DNA of 64,000 nt from contig JAFRHI010000015.1 of assembly GCA_017433415.1 (NCBI GenBank), forward strand, positions 1-64,000, in the 5' to 3' direction. Positions within the stretch are counted from its first letter, which is position 1. Each line of letters begins with the position of its first letter. The position numbers and the translations under genes are program-made. The notes beneath the pieces were generated by a model. The model saw nothing but the letters and a program-made list of their open reading frames with translations, was not told where the DNA came from and searched no databases. Shown piece after piece: positions 1 through 9,276 of the stretch. Source of the DNA: Bacilli bacterium. GTDB lineage: Bacteria > Bacillota_I > Bacilli_A > RF39 > UBA660.

Positions 1-1
1 T

Positions 2-1780
2 GGTACATTAACATATGGAACGAACGGAACAAGTACAATAACGACAAATAGTGATGGAACACTAAGTTGTAAGAGTAGTGATGAAAGTGTTGCAACCTGT
101 AGTGTCAGTGGAAAAACATTAACGATTATTCCACAAAAAAATACAGCAGATAATAAAACAGCAACAATAACAGTAAATCAGGGTGTAGGTACAAACTACT
201 TAGCAGGAAGCACAACATATTCTGCGACAGTAAATAGAAAAACATTGACATGTCCAAGTAGTCCAAGTAATAAAGAATATACTGGAAATGAAATAAATAG
301 CGGAATAACTTGTCCAACAGGAAGTACAGCAGACGAAACAACAAGTGCCACAGATGAAGGAACTTATTATCAAAAATGTATAGCAACTAGCGGATATAAA
401 TTTTCAAATGCTTGTAGAGTAAGTTGGATTATAGAACTTGTAAATTATAGTATTACATATGACTTAAAGGGAGGTTCAGTAACTGGAAATCCGAATAGTT
501 ATAATATGAAAAGTAATAATATAACTTTAAATAATCCTACTAGAACTGGTTATACATTTACTGGATGGACAGGCTCAAATGGAAACACTCCCCAAAAAAG
601 TGTAACAATAGCCAAAGGATCATCAGGAGATAAAACATACACAGCTAATTGGTCAATAAATACTTTAACAATATATTATAAAGCTTCTAAAGGAAGCCTA
701 ACATCTGGATCTCAAAGCAGAGGTTATAGTATTGAATCATCAACTAAGCGAATTAAGAAAGATGGTTCATATTTGAAAACAGTTGCTAATTATGGTGGTG
801 AATTACCAGATACAGGATTAGATAACTATAACAATAGTTCCTATCTTGAGGTTACATACACAGATAGTTCTAATACATACGTTGGTGTAAAATTTAAAGA
901 ATGGAAATGTGTTTCTGGTTGTACAACTAGTACTGTCTATTACAACCAAGGAAGCAAAGATAGTTGTATTAAAAACTGTGATGATGCTAATGATGAAAAT
1001 GAAGATGATGTTAAGTTTGCTGGTTATAAAGCTTCTGACTTCTGTGATCTTAGTAATGGAAGTTGTACGGTTGAAGTTGATATCAACTGGGCTCAGAAGA
1101 TTAATGACTGGCGTTGTTCAAAAGATAATAATCACGATTATTATGTTGACTATTGTTTAATTGATCAAGCTGGAAGCTTAAATGAAAATTATTGTCATTA
1201 TAGTAAAGATGGTTACTTTAAAGGTACTAATAAAGATGCAACAGTAGATGAAACTGATGATCATGTTTTAAGAAGTGATCTAGTATCAGGAACAAGTTGC
1301 TTCACTGATACACGACCACAAAATACAGATGCCGGTAATCGTTGTACTAGAAATCTTCAAACATCTCAATATTCAGAAAATCAAATATTTGTTGTTAATA
1401 GTTGTAGTGGGGCACGTTGTAAAAATAGTTCAGGAAGTATTATCTTGCGTAAGAACTTAAGAATGGCAAATGTTGTTCCATCATATTGTACAAGTTACAG
1501 TAGTGGGTCATCTCAATGTACATCTTGGGGTTGTCCAAGTGGTTATACATACAGTAATGGAACGTGTAGGAAATCAATTACAAGAGGACCATACAAAACT
1601 CAAAGTATGTGCTGGAATAACTGTAGCGATGGACGATGTGCCTATGGAGATAGTGGCTCAACACCCGCAAAACCATATGTTTGTCTAACAGCAACTTATA
1701 CAAGTAGAATTTGTACAAATTCATCTTGGGTAGAAGGAAGTTGTAACGGCTGGAGTGGAACACAATATAAATGTAATTAA
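2..1780 (+). CDS. Cysteine-rich surface protein with Ig-like and InlB-type repeats (3' part)
   Basis: The reading frame is open from the left window edge to TAA at 1778-1780, so the start lies outside. The visible ~592 residues begin with a Big2/Ig-like beta segment, then a cysteine-framed repeat around TCPSSPSNKEYTGNE. A Listeria-Bacteroides (InlB B-type) repeat follows, with YDLKGGSVTGNP, GYTFTGW and YTANW at about nt 450-655. The last ~300 residues hold about 24 cysteines, many in short C-x(3-8)-C spacings. I see no LPXTG-like motif or membrane segment at the C-terminus, so anchoring must lie upstream or be absent. The family role is usually adhesion or surface display; the exact function is unknown. 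Confidence 0.75.
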   Translation, partial: GTLTYGTNGTSTITTNSDGTLSCKSSDESVATCSVSGKTLTIIPQKNTADNKTATITVNQGVGTNYLAGSTTYSATVNRKTLTCPSSPSNKEYTGNEINSGITCPTGSTADETTSATDEGTYYQKCIATSGYKFSNACRVSWIIELVNYSITYDLKGGSVTGNPNSYNMKSNNITLNNPTRTGYTFTGWTGSNGNTPQKSVTIAKGSSGDKTYTANWSINTLTIYYKASKGSLTSGSQSRGYSIESSTKRIKKDGSYLKTVANYGGELPDTGLDNYNNSSYLEVTYTDSSNTYVGVKFKEWKCVSGCTTSTVYYNQGSKDSCIKNCDDANDENEDDVKFAGYKASDFCDLSNGSCTVEVDINWAQKINDWRCSKDNNHDYYVDYCLIDQAGSLNENYCHYSKDGYFKGTNKDATVDETDDHVLRSDLVSGTSCFTDTRPQNTDAGNRCTRNLQTSQYSENQIFVVNSCSGARCKNSSGSIILRKNLRMANVVPSYCTSYSSGSSQCTSWGCPSGYTYSNGTCRKSITRGPYKTQSMCWNNCSDGRCAYGDSGSTPAKPYVCLTATYTSRICTNSSWVEGSCNGWSGTQYKCN

Positions 1781-1790
1781 TAAAATAATA

Positions 1791-1814
1791 AAAGGTGGCA
1801 GAAGCTACCTTTTT
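1791..1814 (+). terminator. Intrinsic terminator
   Basis: A 9-bp stem (AAAGGTGGC / GCTACCTTT, one G-U pair) with an AGAA loop and a following T-run ends the surface-protein gene. Confidence 0.8.
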
Positions 1815-1816
1815 AT

Positions 1817-1845
1817 TTGACTGAAAAAAACAAATATGATATAAT
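1817..1845 (+). promoter_or_regulatory. Sigma-A promoter of the dnaG-sigA operon
   Basis: TTGACT (1817-1822), a 17-nt spacer and TATAAT (1840-1845), with an extended -10 TG at 1837-1838. It lies 24 nt upstream of the first gene of the dnaG operon and just after the previous terminator. Confidence 0.85.
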
Positions 1846-1869
1846 ACCTACGCGTAGAGGGCGATATAT

Positions 1870-2415
1870 ATGAAAACAGTAGAAGAAATTGAAAAAGAAT
1901 ATAAAGAATTTAAAACTACAGGTCCTGAAATTATATCATCAACATCACTTGCAGCATACCTAGAATTTAATTTAGATGAAAGGGAACACTGTAGAAATGA
2001 AGTTTTAAGCGATAAAAGAAGTACCTACTTTGCTGAAAAATTAGTTAAAGCAGTAGATTTTGTCACTTTTAAATCATTAAATTTTGATATGGATTATTTT
2101 ACAAAATATCAAATAATATTGGATAGAATATTTGAACTAGAAGCAATTACAACTTTATATTTTAGTAAAATACAAAATAGTATAACGGATAATAATTATC
2201 AAGAATTATTTCATTTAGTAAGATTTATTGAAAAATATCATAATGAAATTTTAGGATACTACGAAAGTGAAAAACATGTTCTTGAAGCTAGTTATGAAGG
2301 AATTTCTATTGAAAATTTCTCAGATAATAATCTAGAGATATTCAAAGAATTTTGTAATAAAAAACTAGATGAATATTCTCCTTTAAAAAGAGTAGAAAAA
2401 ATTAAACAAATGTGA
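1870..2415 (+). CDS. Hypothetical protein, first gene of the dnaG operon
   Basis: A 181-residue, mostly helical, soluble and acidic/lysine-rich protein with no signal peptide or membrane segment. I do not recognise a family. The ATG at 1870 follows GAGGGCG and is the first start after a strong promoter. It precedes dnaG by 36 nt and probably shares its transcript, which ties it to replication and transcription genes only by position. No catalytic motif is visible. Confidence 0.7.
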   Translation: MKTVEEIEKEYKEFKTTGPEIISSTSLAAYLEFNLDEREHCRNEVLSDKRSTYFAEKLVKAVDFVTFKSLNFDMDYFTKYQIILDRIFELEAITTLYFSKIQNSITDNNYQELFHLVRFIEKYHNEILGYYESEKHVLEASYEGISIENFSDNNLEIFKEFCNKKLDEYSPLKRVEKIKQM

Positions 2416-2451
2416 TAGAATAATTAATGTATTGTTAAGGTGGTGGTATCA

Positions 2452-4176
2452 ATGAATGAAAATATTGCGAATACAATTCGTAGTAAAGTAGATATAGTTG
2501 ATATCATCGGTGAAAGAATACCACTTGTTGCTAGGGGCAAAAACTTCTTCGGAGTTTGCCCCTTTCATGATGATACAAATCCTTCAATGAGTGTATCAAG
2601 AGAAAAACAAATTTATACTTGTTTTTCCTGCCATGCAACTGGTAATGTTTATACATTCTTAATGAATTATGAACATATGGACTTTAGAGAAGTATTAAAA
2701 TATTTAGGTGATAGAGTTGGTATTGATACTGGCTCAGTTCACGTCACTAAAAAAACTACTAAATATGATAAATTATATGAAGCATATAATTTAACTTTAA
2801 AGTATTATCAAAACAATCTTAATAGTAACATTGGCAAAATTGCCAAAAAGTATTTAAGAGAAAGAAAAATCACAGAAGAATTAATCAAAGAATTTGAAAT
2901 AGGATTATCCCTAGATTCAAAGGATGACTTAACTAAGTTATTAACTTCTAAAGAATATGATTTAGTTACACTAAATAGAATAGGCCTATCTAGTGATAAT
3001 CATGATATCTATAATAATAGAATTATGTTTCCTCTGTATGATATTAATGGCCGAGTAGTTGGTTTTAGTGGTCGAATATATGATAATTCAAATCAGAATA
3101 AGTATTTGAATACTAAAGAGACAGATATCTTTAAAAAAGGAGAATTATTATATCACTACCATATTGCTAAAGAAGAATGTCGCATAGCAAAATCAGTTAT
3201 TGTTATGGAAGGTTTCATGGATGTTATAAGAGCATCATCAATTGGAGTAAAAAACACTGTGGCTTTAATGGGTACAGCTCTAACTAAAGAACAAATTAAT
3301 TTATTAAAGAGATTATCAAAAAATATAGTATTATGTTTAGATGGTGATGATGCCGGTGTAAAAGCAACCCTAAGTATTGGTAATACTCTACTTGAACAGG
3401 GAATAGAAGTAAAAGTAATATCTCTACCAAATCCAGATGACCCAGACACATACATTTTAAATAATGGTAAATCTAAATTTTTAAATTTACTTTCTTCAGC
3501 AGAAAATTTTTCAGATTATCGAATGAATCAACTTCGTAAAAATGTAAATTTTAAAAGTGATGAAGAATTAGCAACATATATTAATAAAGTACTAGAAGAA
3601 ACTGCTAAAATAAATGATGAAATTAGAAGAGAAGTAATATTGAAAAAGCTTGCAAAAGAATTTGATATAGGGTATAATACTTTGGAAATGCGTATTAATA
3701 GCTTGCTTAAAAAGGAAGCTAAACAAGAAGAGGTAATTATACCTAAAAAAAGTATAGTTAAAAAGGATAAATATACTAAAGCTTTTGAACAAATAATATA
3801 CTTCATGTTAAATAATGATTGGATAATAACAAAAGTAGAACAAGAACGTTTAATTTTTCCTAATGAAGCAATGCGTTCAATCTGCAATGAAATAATTTAT
3901 TACTATAAGAAAAATGGTAATATTAATGTTGCAGATTTTTATACTTATATCCAAGGAAAAGACAACTTAGAAAAGGTTATTAGTGACATTTTGGCTGATA
4001 GTTATAATGAGACTACAAATGAAGAGGAGCTTAATCTTTATTTTAATGTTATTAAAGAATATAGTACAAAACAAGAAATAAAGAGACTCACAAATTTAAT
4101 GAAAAAAGAAATAGATCCATTAGAACAAGCTAAAATAGTTGAAAAGATTAGAAAGCTCAGGTTAGGAGATAATTAG
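2452..4176 (+). CDS. dnaG: DNA primase DnaG
   Basis: Makes RNA primers for the replication fork. From the ATG at 2452 the protein has 574 residues, near the family norm. A CHC2 zinc ribbon is formed by C36, H39, C57 and C60. The TOPRIM catalytic core follows, with the EGFMD and LCLDGDDAG motifs that bind metal. The C-terminal ~150 residues fit the DnaB-helicase-binding region. An in-frame GTG at 2440 lies inside the ribosome binding site AAGGTGGTG (2438-2446), so the ATG is preferred. The gene sits 1 nt ahead of sigA, as in many Bacilli (the macromolecular synthesis operon). Confidence 0.97.
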   Translation: MNENIANTIRSKVDIVDIIGERIPLVARGKNFFGVCPFHDDTNPSMSVSREKQIYTCFSCHATGNVYTFLMNYEHMDFREVLKYLGDRVGIDTGSVHVTKKTTKYDKLYEAYNLTLKYYQNNLNSNIGKIAKKYLRERKITEELIKEFEIGLSLDSKDDLTKLLTSKEYDLVTLNRIGLSSDNHDIYNNRIMFPLYDINGRVVGFSGRIYDNSNQNKYLNTKETDIFKKGELLYHYHIAKEECRIAKSVIVMEGFMDVIRASSIGVKNTVALMGTALTKEQINLLKRLSKNIVLCLDGDDAGVKATLSIGNTLLEQGIEVKVISLPNPDDPDTYILNNGKSKFLNLLSSAENFSDYRMNQLRKNVNFKSDEELATYINKVLEETAKINDEIRREVILKKLAKEFDIGYNTLEMRINSLLKKEAKQEEVIIPKKSIVKKDKYTKAFEQIIYFMLNNDWIITKVEQERLIFPNEAMRSICNEIIYYYKKNGNINVADFYTYIQGKDNLEKVISDILADSYNETTNEEELNLYFNVIKEYSTKQEIKRLTNLMKKEIDPLEQAKIVEKIRKLRLGDN

Positions 4177-4177
4177 T

Positions 4178-5272
4178 ATGGTTGAAGAGATAAAGACAAT
4201 TGAAGAAAGAAAAGAAAAATTAATTGCTCTAGGAAAAAAACAAGGTTATGTAACTTATGAACAATTGGCTGATCAATTAAAAGGTTTAGATATTGATAGT
4301 GATACTCTAGATGAATTGTATAATGCCCTAGTAGAAGCAAATATTGATATTGTTACTGAAGATGGATCTGATGATGAAGCTAGTGGAGAAGAAATAACTA
4401 GTGACATGTCAGTAGAAAATCTAACTCTATCAAAAGACGTAAAAATAAATGATCCAGTTAGAATGTATTTAAAAGAAATTGGTCGTATTAACTTATTAAC
4501 TTCAGATGAAGAGTTTGAATATGCTAAACGAGCTGAAGCTGGAGACGAAGAAGCTAAACGTTTACTTGCGGAATCTAATTTACGTCTAGTTGTAAGTATT
4601 GCCAAAAGATATGTTGGTCGAGGAATGCTTTTCTTAGATCTTATTCAAGAAGGAAATATTGGTTTAATGAAAGCTGTTGATAAATTTGATCCAACAAAAG
4701 GATATAAATTTTCTACTTATGCAACTTGGTGGATTCGTCAAGCCATAACAAGAGCTATAGCCGATCAAGCAAGAACGATTCGTGTTCCAGTTCATATGGT
4801 AGAAACAATTAATAAATTAGCTCGTGTTCAACGTCAACTAACTCAAGAATTAAATCGTGAGCCAACTGATGAAGAAATAGCTAAAAAACTAGACATAACT
4901 GTTGAAAAAGTTCGTGAGGTATATAAAATATCTCAAGACCCTGTATCACTTGAAACTCCAATTGGTGAAGAAGATGATTCTCACTTAGGTGACTTCATCA
5001 AAGATGAAAGAACTATGGGACCTGAAGAATATGCCACAGTTGAAATGTTAAAAGAAGAATTAAGAGGTGTTTTAGCAACCTTAACTGAAAGAGAAGAAAA
5101 AGTTTTAAGACTTCGCTTTGGTCTAGATGATGGTCAATGCCGAACTCTAGAAGAAGTTGGACAAATATTTGGCGTAACTCGTGAAAGAATTCGTCAAATT
5201 GAAGCTAAAGCCCTTCGCAAATTAAGACATCCATCTCGTTCTCGTAAACTAAAGGATTTCTTAACAGACTAA
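4178..5272 (+). CDS. sigA: RNA polymerase housekeeping sigma factor (SigA/RpoD)
   Basis: Directs RNA polymerase to -10/-35 promoters. The 364 residues fit the compact Firmicutes form. Region 1.1-like N-terminus, region 1.2 ([11 protein letters not shown]), region 2 with [17 protein letters not shown] and the -10-melting [10 protein letters not shown], region 3, and region 4.2 helix-turn-helix ([18 protein letters not shown]) occur in order. It starts 1 nt after dnaG and its TAA overlaps the ATG of trmK by 1 nt, so the three are one operon. The promoters found in this window match the consensus of this sigma class. Confidence 0.97.
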   Translation: MVEEIKTIEERKEKLIALGKKQGYVTYEQLADQLKGLDIDSDTLDELYNALVEANIDIVTEDGSDDEASGEEITSDMSVENLTLSKDVKINDPVRMYLKEIGRINLLTSDEEFEYAKRAEAGDEEAKRLLAESNLRLVVSIAKRYVGRGMLFLDLIQEGNIGLMKAVDKFDPTKGYKFSTYATWWIRQAITRAIADQARTIRVPVHMVETINKLARVQRQLTQELNREPTDEEIAKKLDITVEKVREVYKISQDPVSLETPIGEEDDSHLGDFIKDERTMGPEEYATVEMLKEELRGVLATLTEREEKVLRLRFGLDDGQCRTLEEVGQIFGVTRERIRQIEAKALRKLRHPSRSRKLKDFLTD

Positions 5273-5940
5273 TGAAAATAAATGAACGATTAAAAAAAAT
5301 AGGGGATTTAGTGGAAGCTAATTCCTTTTGTTTAGATGTTGGATGTGATCATGCTCTATTAGACATTTATTTAGTAAAGAAAAATAAAAACATTAGAGCA
5401 GTTGCTTCTGATATTGCCGAAGGACCTTTAGAACAAGCAAAAAAAAATATAAAAAGAGAACGATTAGAAAAAGAAATAGAAGTAAGATTAGGTAATGGAT
5501 TAGAAACATACACTGATGAAATAGATACCATTATTATTTCTGGTATGGGTGGTAGAAATATAATTGGTATATGCAAGAATAAACCAAAAGTATTAAAGAA
5601 AGTAAAAGCCCTTATAATAAGTCCTAATAACTATCAAGAAGATGTTAAAAGATACTTATGTAGTAATGGCTTTTATATTGAAAACGAAGAATTTGTAAAA
5701 GATAAAAGATTTATCTATCAAATAATAATCTTTAAAAAAGGAAAGAAAAAATATACAAAAAAAGAATATTTCTTTGGACCTATATTTTTAGTTAAGAAAG
5801 GTCCTTTGTTTAGAGAATATTACGAAAGAGAAATGAAAACTAGAGAAATCTTAATTTCTTTATTACCAAAGAATTACTATTATAAGAAATACATAACTAA
5901 AAAAGAAATTCAAATGATTAAAAATGAAATAGAAGACTAG
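5272..5940 (+). CDS. trmK: tRNA (adenine-22-N1)-methyltransferase TrmK
   Basis: Transfers a methyl group from S-adenosylmethionine to N1 of A22 in tRNA. The 222 residues carry a Rossmann SAM-binding start (CLDVGCDHALLD), the acidic strand end ASDIAEGP, and the family-typical ISGMGG and SPNNYQE motifs. The start overlaps the sigA stop by one base, the usual Bacilli order. In Bacillus an Nif3-family gene follows; here it is missing and an unrelated membrane-anchored protein follows instead. A terminator stem includes the last codons. Confidence 0.93.
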   Translation: MKINERLKKIGDLVEANSFCLDVGCDHALLDIYLVKKNKNIRAVASDIAEGPLEQAKKNIKRERLEKEIEVRLGNGLETYTDEIDTIIISGMGGRNIIGICKNKPKVLKKVKALIISPNNYQEDVKRYLCSNGFYIENEEFVKDKRFIYQIIIFKKGKKKYTKKEYFFGPIFLVKKGPLFREYYEREMKTREILISLLPKNYYYKKYITKKEIQMIKNEIED

Positions 5941-5957
5941 CAATTAGTCTTCTTTTG
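5931..5957 (+). terminator. Intrinsic terminator overlapping trmK stop
   Basis: A perfect 9-bp stem (AGAAGACTA / TAGTCTTCT) with a 5-nt loop, followed by TTTTGTTTT. The 5' arm covers the trmK stop codon. Confidence 0.85.
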
Positions 5958-5987
5958 TTTTATAATGATATTAATCTGAGGTGTAAA

Positions 5988-7358
5988 ATGAAAAAAGTAG
6001 TTTTTATAGTTATATTTATAACACTTGTTTTTACTAACTTCAATGTTTTCGCAAAAGATACAGTTTATTCACTTAATAAGTATGAAGAAGAAAAATATAG
6101 TTTTATATTGGACTCTTATAACGAAGAAGGAAAAAAAGATGGATTACTTGCAGCTGGAGAAGTTTCACTTGGCTCTGTCGACTCTGAAAATAGTGAGTAT
6201 GATGTTTCACATGTTATCTTAGTAAAATACAATTATAATGGAGATGTGATTTGGGAATTATCACAGGGGAAACCATGTCTTAACACATTAGATTATCTAG
6301 AATACACATATGATGAAGCTGGTAAAGTTGATGGCTATTTAATTGTAATGCCAAAGACATATAAAGCCTCAGAAACAGCTGAAAACACTAACAGACAAGA
6401 AACGTTTATTAAAGTAGATTTAAATGGTAAAGTAGTCTGGGAAAAAGATTCTTCAACCGAAGAAATTATATCAATAACAAAAATCATTTCCACACATAAC
6501 AATGAAAACAAAGCTGATGGTTACATTGCTATAGCAAAAACTTTAGATGGCCAGAGTCAATTACTTATAAAATATGATTTAGAATTAAATATTGTTTGGT
6601 TAAAAAAACAAGATAAGGTCACTGAAAAACAGCTAGAGTATCAAGATTTAGAAACAATCTATGAAGAAAAAGAAATAATTGGTTATGCTTTAATAAGAAA
6701 AGTAGTTCAAAGTGATAATACTGAAACTGTTGAATTAATAAAATTTAATTCTAATGGAGAAGAAGAAAATGTTATTAATCAAGAATTAAATAAATATCTT
6801 TCTGTAAAACTAGCTAATACACCTAATGGTATCATAGTATATGGCTTAACAGATGAAGTTAAACTTAAAGAAGATGATGTTAGCTACTATATAATTAAAT
6901 ATAATAATTCTCTAGAAGAAGAGTGGGAAACAATCGGTGAAGAACCACTTTTAAAAGATAAAGTTTTAAAGCTTAAAGCTGTTGAAAAAGATAATGAAAT
7001 AGAAAAGTATATAATTATGTACAACACAAAAAGTACTGATGAAATTAACACTGTAGTTGCTGAAATAGATTTAGATGGTCTTTTTGTCAAAAAAATAAAA
7101 AAGATAACAAGTAGTTATTATACAATTGAAGGATTTAATATTAATGGAAAAACATTATATTTTATAGGACAAATTAACTGCCCAGCAGATGATGATTGTG
7201 AATATAATATGTCTTCATTATTTTTAATAAGTGATGAAGATAAAGTTGTCGAAGTAAAAGATAATACCAGCAGAAACATATTACTAATTATGGCAGCTTT
7301 TGTCACAGTAATTGTGATTGCTATCTTAATAAAGAAGAGAAACACCACAAAAGCTTGA
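5988..7358 (+). CDS. Secreted, membrane-anchored propeller-like repeat protein
   Basis: 456 residues from the ATG at 5988, with GAGGTG 5 nt upstream; an in-frame TTG at 5955 is inside the previous terminator and is rejected. It has an N-terminal signal segment, an extracellular body, and a C-terminal membrane helix (ILLIMAAFVTVIVIAILI) followed by KKRN. The body repeats about six times a pattern like LIKYDxNGxVVWEK, each about 60 residues apart and preceded by a DGYLxxxK strand. That matches beta-propeller blades. No enzyme motif is visible; a surface-binding role is inferred. Weak TATAAT at 5961-5966. Confidence 0.7.
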   Translation: MKKVVFIVIFITLVFTNFNVFAKDTVYSLNKYEEEKYSFILDSYNEEGKKDGLLAAGEVSLGSVDSENSEYDVSHVILVKYNYNGDVIWELSQGKPCLNTLDYLEYTYDEAGKVDGYLIVMPKTYKASETAENTNRQETFIKVDLNGKVVWEKDSSTEEIISITKIISTHNNENKADGYIAIAKTLDGQSQLLIKYDLELNIVWLKKQDKVTEKQLEYQDLETIYEEKEIIGYALIRKVVQSDNTETVELIKFNSNGEEENVINQELNKYLSVKLANTPNGIIVYGLTDEVKLKEDDVSYYIIKYNNSLEEEWETIGEEPLLKDKVLKLKAVEKDNEIEKYIIMYNTKSTDEINTVVAEIDLDGLFVKKIKKITSSYYTIEGFNINGKTLYFIGQINCPADDDCEYNMSSLFLISDEDKVVEVKDNTSRNILLIMAAFVTVIVIAILIKKRNTTKA

Positions 7359-7383
7359 AAAATTTTCAAAAATATGATATAAT
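7355..7383 (+). promoter_or_regulatory. Sigma-A promoter, extended -10
   Basis: TTGAAA (7355-7360), 17-nt spacer, TATAAT (7378-7383) with TG at 7375-7376. The -35 box overlaps the TGA stop of the preceding gene. Confidence 0.8.
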
Positions 7384-7407
7384 TTAGGCAATTTGAGGGG
7401 TGGAAAT

Positions 7408-7611
7408 ATGGCAAAAAGAAGAATATCAATTGGCACAATAGCATTTTTTGTATCAATAGGAGTACTTCGTGGATGTCAAGAATATAGAATAGAGCAACAA
7501 GAAGAAGCTAATAAAATTTATGACGTTCCAGAAATAAAAAGAATTGAAGAAATATATAAACCAGCAGAAAAAAATGATGCTAAAGAATTAAAACTTGTTT
7601 ATAAAAAATAG
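7408..7611 (+). CDS. Small membrane protein or lipoprotein (67 aa)
   Basis: ATG at 7408 follows GAGGGGTGG; it has its own promoter. Residues 5-20 form one hydrophobic segment, ending in VLRGC, which resembles a lipobox but has an unusual Arg at -2. The rest is a charged, helical tail of about 45 residues outside or inside the membrane. I do not recognise a family. It sits between a surface protein and rpmG, neither of which suggests a job. Confidence 0.6.
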   Translation: MAKRRISIGTIAFFVSIGVLRGCQEYRIEQQEEANKIYDVPEIKRIEEIYKPAEKNDAKELKLVYKK

Positions 7612-7619
7612 AAAATCTT

Positions 7620-7647
7620 TTGCATTATATAAAAAATCTGTTATAAT
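7620..7647 (+). promoter_or_regulatory. Sigma-A promoter of rpmG
   Basis: TTGCAT (7620-7625), 16-nt spacer, TATAAT (7642-7647) with an extended -10 TG at 7639-7640. Confidence 0.75.
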
Positions 7648-7675
7648 ACCTATAGACGTGTAAGGAGGGAAGATT

Positions 7676-7840
7676 ATGGCAAAAGTAGGAAATAGACAAT
7701 ACAAAACTCTAGTATGTAGTGAGTGTAAAGAAGAAAATTACAGAGAAGAAAAAAATGTTAAAAATACAACAGACCGTCTTGAAATGAATAAATACTGTCC
7801 AAGATGTAGAAAACACACTGTACACAAAGAAAAAAAATAA
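7676..7840 (+). CDS. rpmG: Ribosomal protein L33, zinc-binding type
   Basis: A 54-residue protein with AAGGAGGG upstream of the ATG at 7676. It begins [18 protein letters not shown] and has two Cys pairs, C14/C17 and C41/C44, which bind zinc in the C+ form of L33. Length and the C-terminal KHTVHKE match the 50S subunit family. It has its own promoter and terminator, so it is probably monocistronic. The zinc-binding form is usually the default one; cells with a zinc-free paralog switch under zinc limitation, but no paralog is visible here. Confidence 0.93.
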   Translation: MAKVGNRQYKTLVCSECKEENYREEKNVKNTTDRLEMNKYCPRCRKHTVHKEKK

Positions 7841-7863
7841 AATAAGCTAATAACTTATTTTTT
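7839..7863 (+). terminator. Intrinsic terminator after rpmG
   Basis: 8-bp AT-rich stem (AAAATAAG / CTTATTTT) with a 7-nt loop and T-run; the stem starts in the rpmG stop codon. Confidence 0.7.
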
Positions 7864-7884
7864 AATTTGTTAAGGGGAGATAAT

Positions 7885-8442
7885 ATGATAAGTACAAATG
7901 ATTTAAAAAATGGAATTACTATTGAATATGAAGGAAACATATATGTTGTAATGGAAACTCAACATGTAAAACCAGGAAAAGGTGCCGCAATTGTTAAAGC
8001 AAAATTAAAAAATTTAAGAACTGGTGCAATTTATGAGCAAACATTTAATGCAGGGGTTAAAGTTGCAACTGCTCGTATTGAAAAACAATTAATGCAATAT
8101 TTATACAACATGAACGATGTTTTCTATTTTATGAATATGGATAGTTATGAACAATTAGAAATACCTGCATCTAAAATTGGTGATCAAGCAAAACTATTAA
8201 AAGAAAACTTAGAAGTATATATCACTAGTTTTGAAGGAGAAATTTTAGGTATTGATCTACCTGATAAAGTAGAATTAGTAGTAACTCATACTGAACCAGC
8301 TGTTAAAGGAAATACAACGACAAATGCTTTAAAAGATGCTGAATGTGAAACAGGATTAATGGTTCGTGTTCCATTGTTTATTGAAGAAGGAGAAACTATA
8401 ATAGTTTCAACAGCAGATGGTAAATATGTATCAAGAGCGTAA
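7885..8442 (+). CDS. efp: Translation elongation factor P
   Basis: Binds ribosomes stalled on polyproline and promotes peptide bond formation. The 185 residues span all three OB-like domains. The tip lysine that receives the modification in Bacillus is K32, in the loop KPGKGAA. The ATG at 7885 follows AAGGGGAG; an in-frame upstream TTG codes for the binding site itself. Bacillus EF-P carries 5-aminopentanol on this lysine, which needs ymfF/ymfH/ymfI; two of these lie 4 kb downstream. A terminator overlaps the stop codon. Confidence 0.96.
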   Translation: MISTNDLKNGITIEYEGNIYVVMETQHVKPGKGAAIVKAKLKNLRTGAIYEQTFNAGVKVATARIEKQLMQYLYNMNDVFYFMNMDSYEQLEIPASKIGDQAKLLKENLEVYITSFEGEILGIDLPDKVELVVTHTEPAVKGNTTTNALKDAECETGLMVRVPLFIEEGETIIVSTADGKYVSRA

Positions 8443-8454
8443 AGCTCTTTTTTT
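8433..8454 (+). terminator. Intrinsic terminator overlapping efp stop
   Basis: 6-bp stem AAGAGC / GCTCTT, loop GTAAA containing part of the TAA stop, followed by a T-run. Confidence 0.75.
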
Positions 8455-8500
8455 GTTTAATTTTTAAATAAATCATTAATTTACTAAATGGCATTATACG

Positions 8501-8509
8501 TGTTATACT
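8501..8509 (+). promoter_or_regulatory. Extended -10 promoter element
   Basis: TGTTATACT (TGn plus TATACT at 8504-8509). The -35 match 17 nt upstream (TTACTA, 8481-8486) is weak, typical of extended -10 promoters. Confidence 0.5.
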
Positions 8510-8527
8510 ATTAATAAGGTGATACTA

Positions 8528-9193
8528 GTGAAAAAGAGTAAAAAGAAAATAGAATTATTGTCAGTTTTACCAATAATGCTTGGAATAGCAATAATAGTTA
8601 TAAGCTTATTGTATTCCGCTAAAAGTAAGATTCCATTTACAAATACGGTATATGAAGATGGAACAATTTCGAAGATAGTAGATCAAGAAGTTTATGTAAA
8701 ATATGAAGCTGGTGGCCTTATAAGACAGAAAAAAATAGATATTCCAGCAGATAAAGTTAGTACTCAACAGGTAATAAGGATTTATTATAATAAAAAGAAT
8801 CCAGATAAAATATACATCGATAAAAGTAAGAGTATAGCTCAAAATCTTTTTACTGTAGGAATTTATATAATAGCATTTGGTATAATTTTCTTTATAATCA
8901 GATCTAGAAGGAAGGAATATCAAAATAATTTAAGAAGTTCTGGAAGAAGAATATCTGCTACTATAAAAGAAATAAAAGTAAACAAAAATGTTACTAAAAA
9001 TGGTAAAAATCCACATATAGTTGTCTGTAGTTGGACAAATCCAGAAGATAATAAAACATATACATTCAACAGTCCTAAAATCTGGGAAAATCCAGGAGAA
9101 TTAATTAGTATGAAGAATATTACTACTTTAACTGTATATGTTGATAAAAAGAATTTTAATAGGTACATTGTCGATATTAATCAACTTAGATAA
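8528..9193 (+). CDS. DUF3592-like membrane protein
   Basis: 221 residues from GTG at 8528, chosen because AAGGTG (8516-8521) sits 6 nt upstream; a GTG at 8519 is inside that site. Two membrane helices (about residues 10-30 and 105-125) enclose a beta-rich domain, and a second similar domain follows the second helix. Both end in a strand like IRIYYNKKNPDKIYI / LTVYVDKKNFNRYIV, the pattern of the DUF3592 family. Function of that family is unknown. It is flanked by its own promoter and the ftsK promoter. Confidence 0.65.
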   Translation: MKKSKKKIELLSVLPIMLGIAIIVISLLYSAKSKIPFTNTVYEDGTISKIVDQEVYVKYEAGGLIRQKKIDIPADKVSTQQVIRIYYNKKNPDKIYIDKSKSIAQNLFTVGIYIIAFGIIFFIIRSRRKEYQNNLRSSGRRISATIKEIKVNKNVTKNGKNPHIVVCSWTNPEDNKTYTFNSPKIWENPGELISMKNITTLTVYVDKKNFNRYIVDINQLR

Positions 9194-9244
9194 TTAAATA
9201 TGTAAAATAATGACTAATAATTAAGAAAAATAATACTTTTAGTG

Positions 9245-9250
9245 TATAAT
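9245..9250 (+). promoter_or_regulatory. -10 box of ftsK promoter
   Basis: TATAAT at 9245-9250; a partial -35 (TTAAGA, 9221-9226) lies 18 nt upstream. Confidence 0.5.
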
Positions 9251-9276
9251 AAACATGTAAAGATAGGAGTATGATT

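Noticed and set aside
2440-2451. GTG start for dnaG
   Set aside because: The GTG overlaps the AAGGTGGTG ribosome binding site; ATG 2452 has proper spacing and starts at the usual family position.
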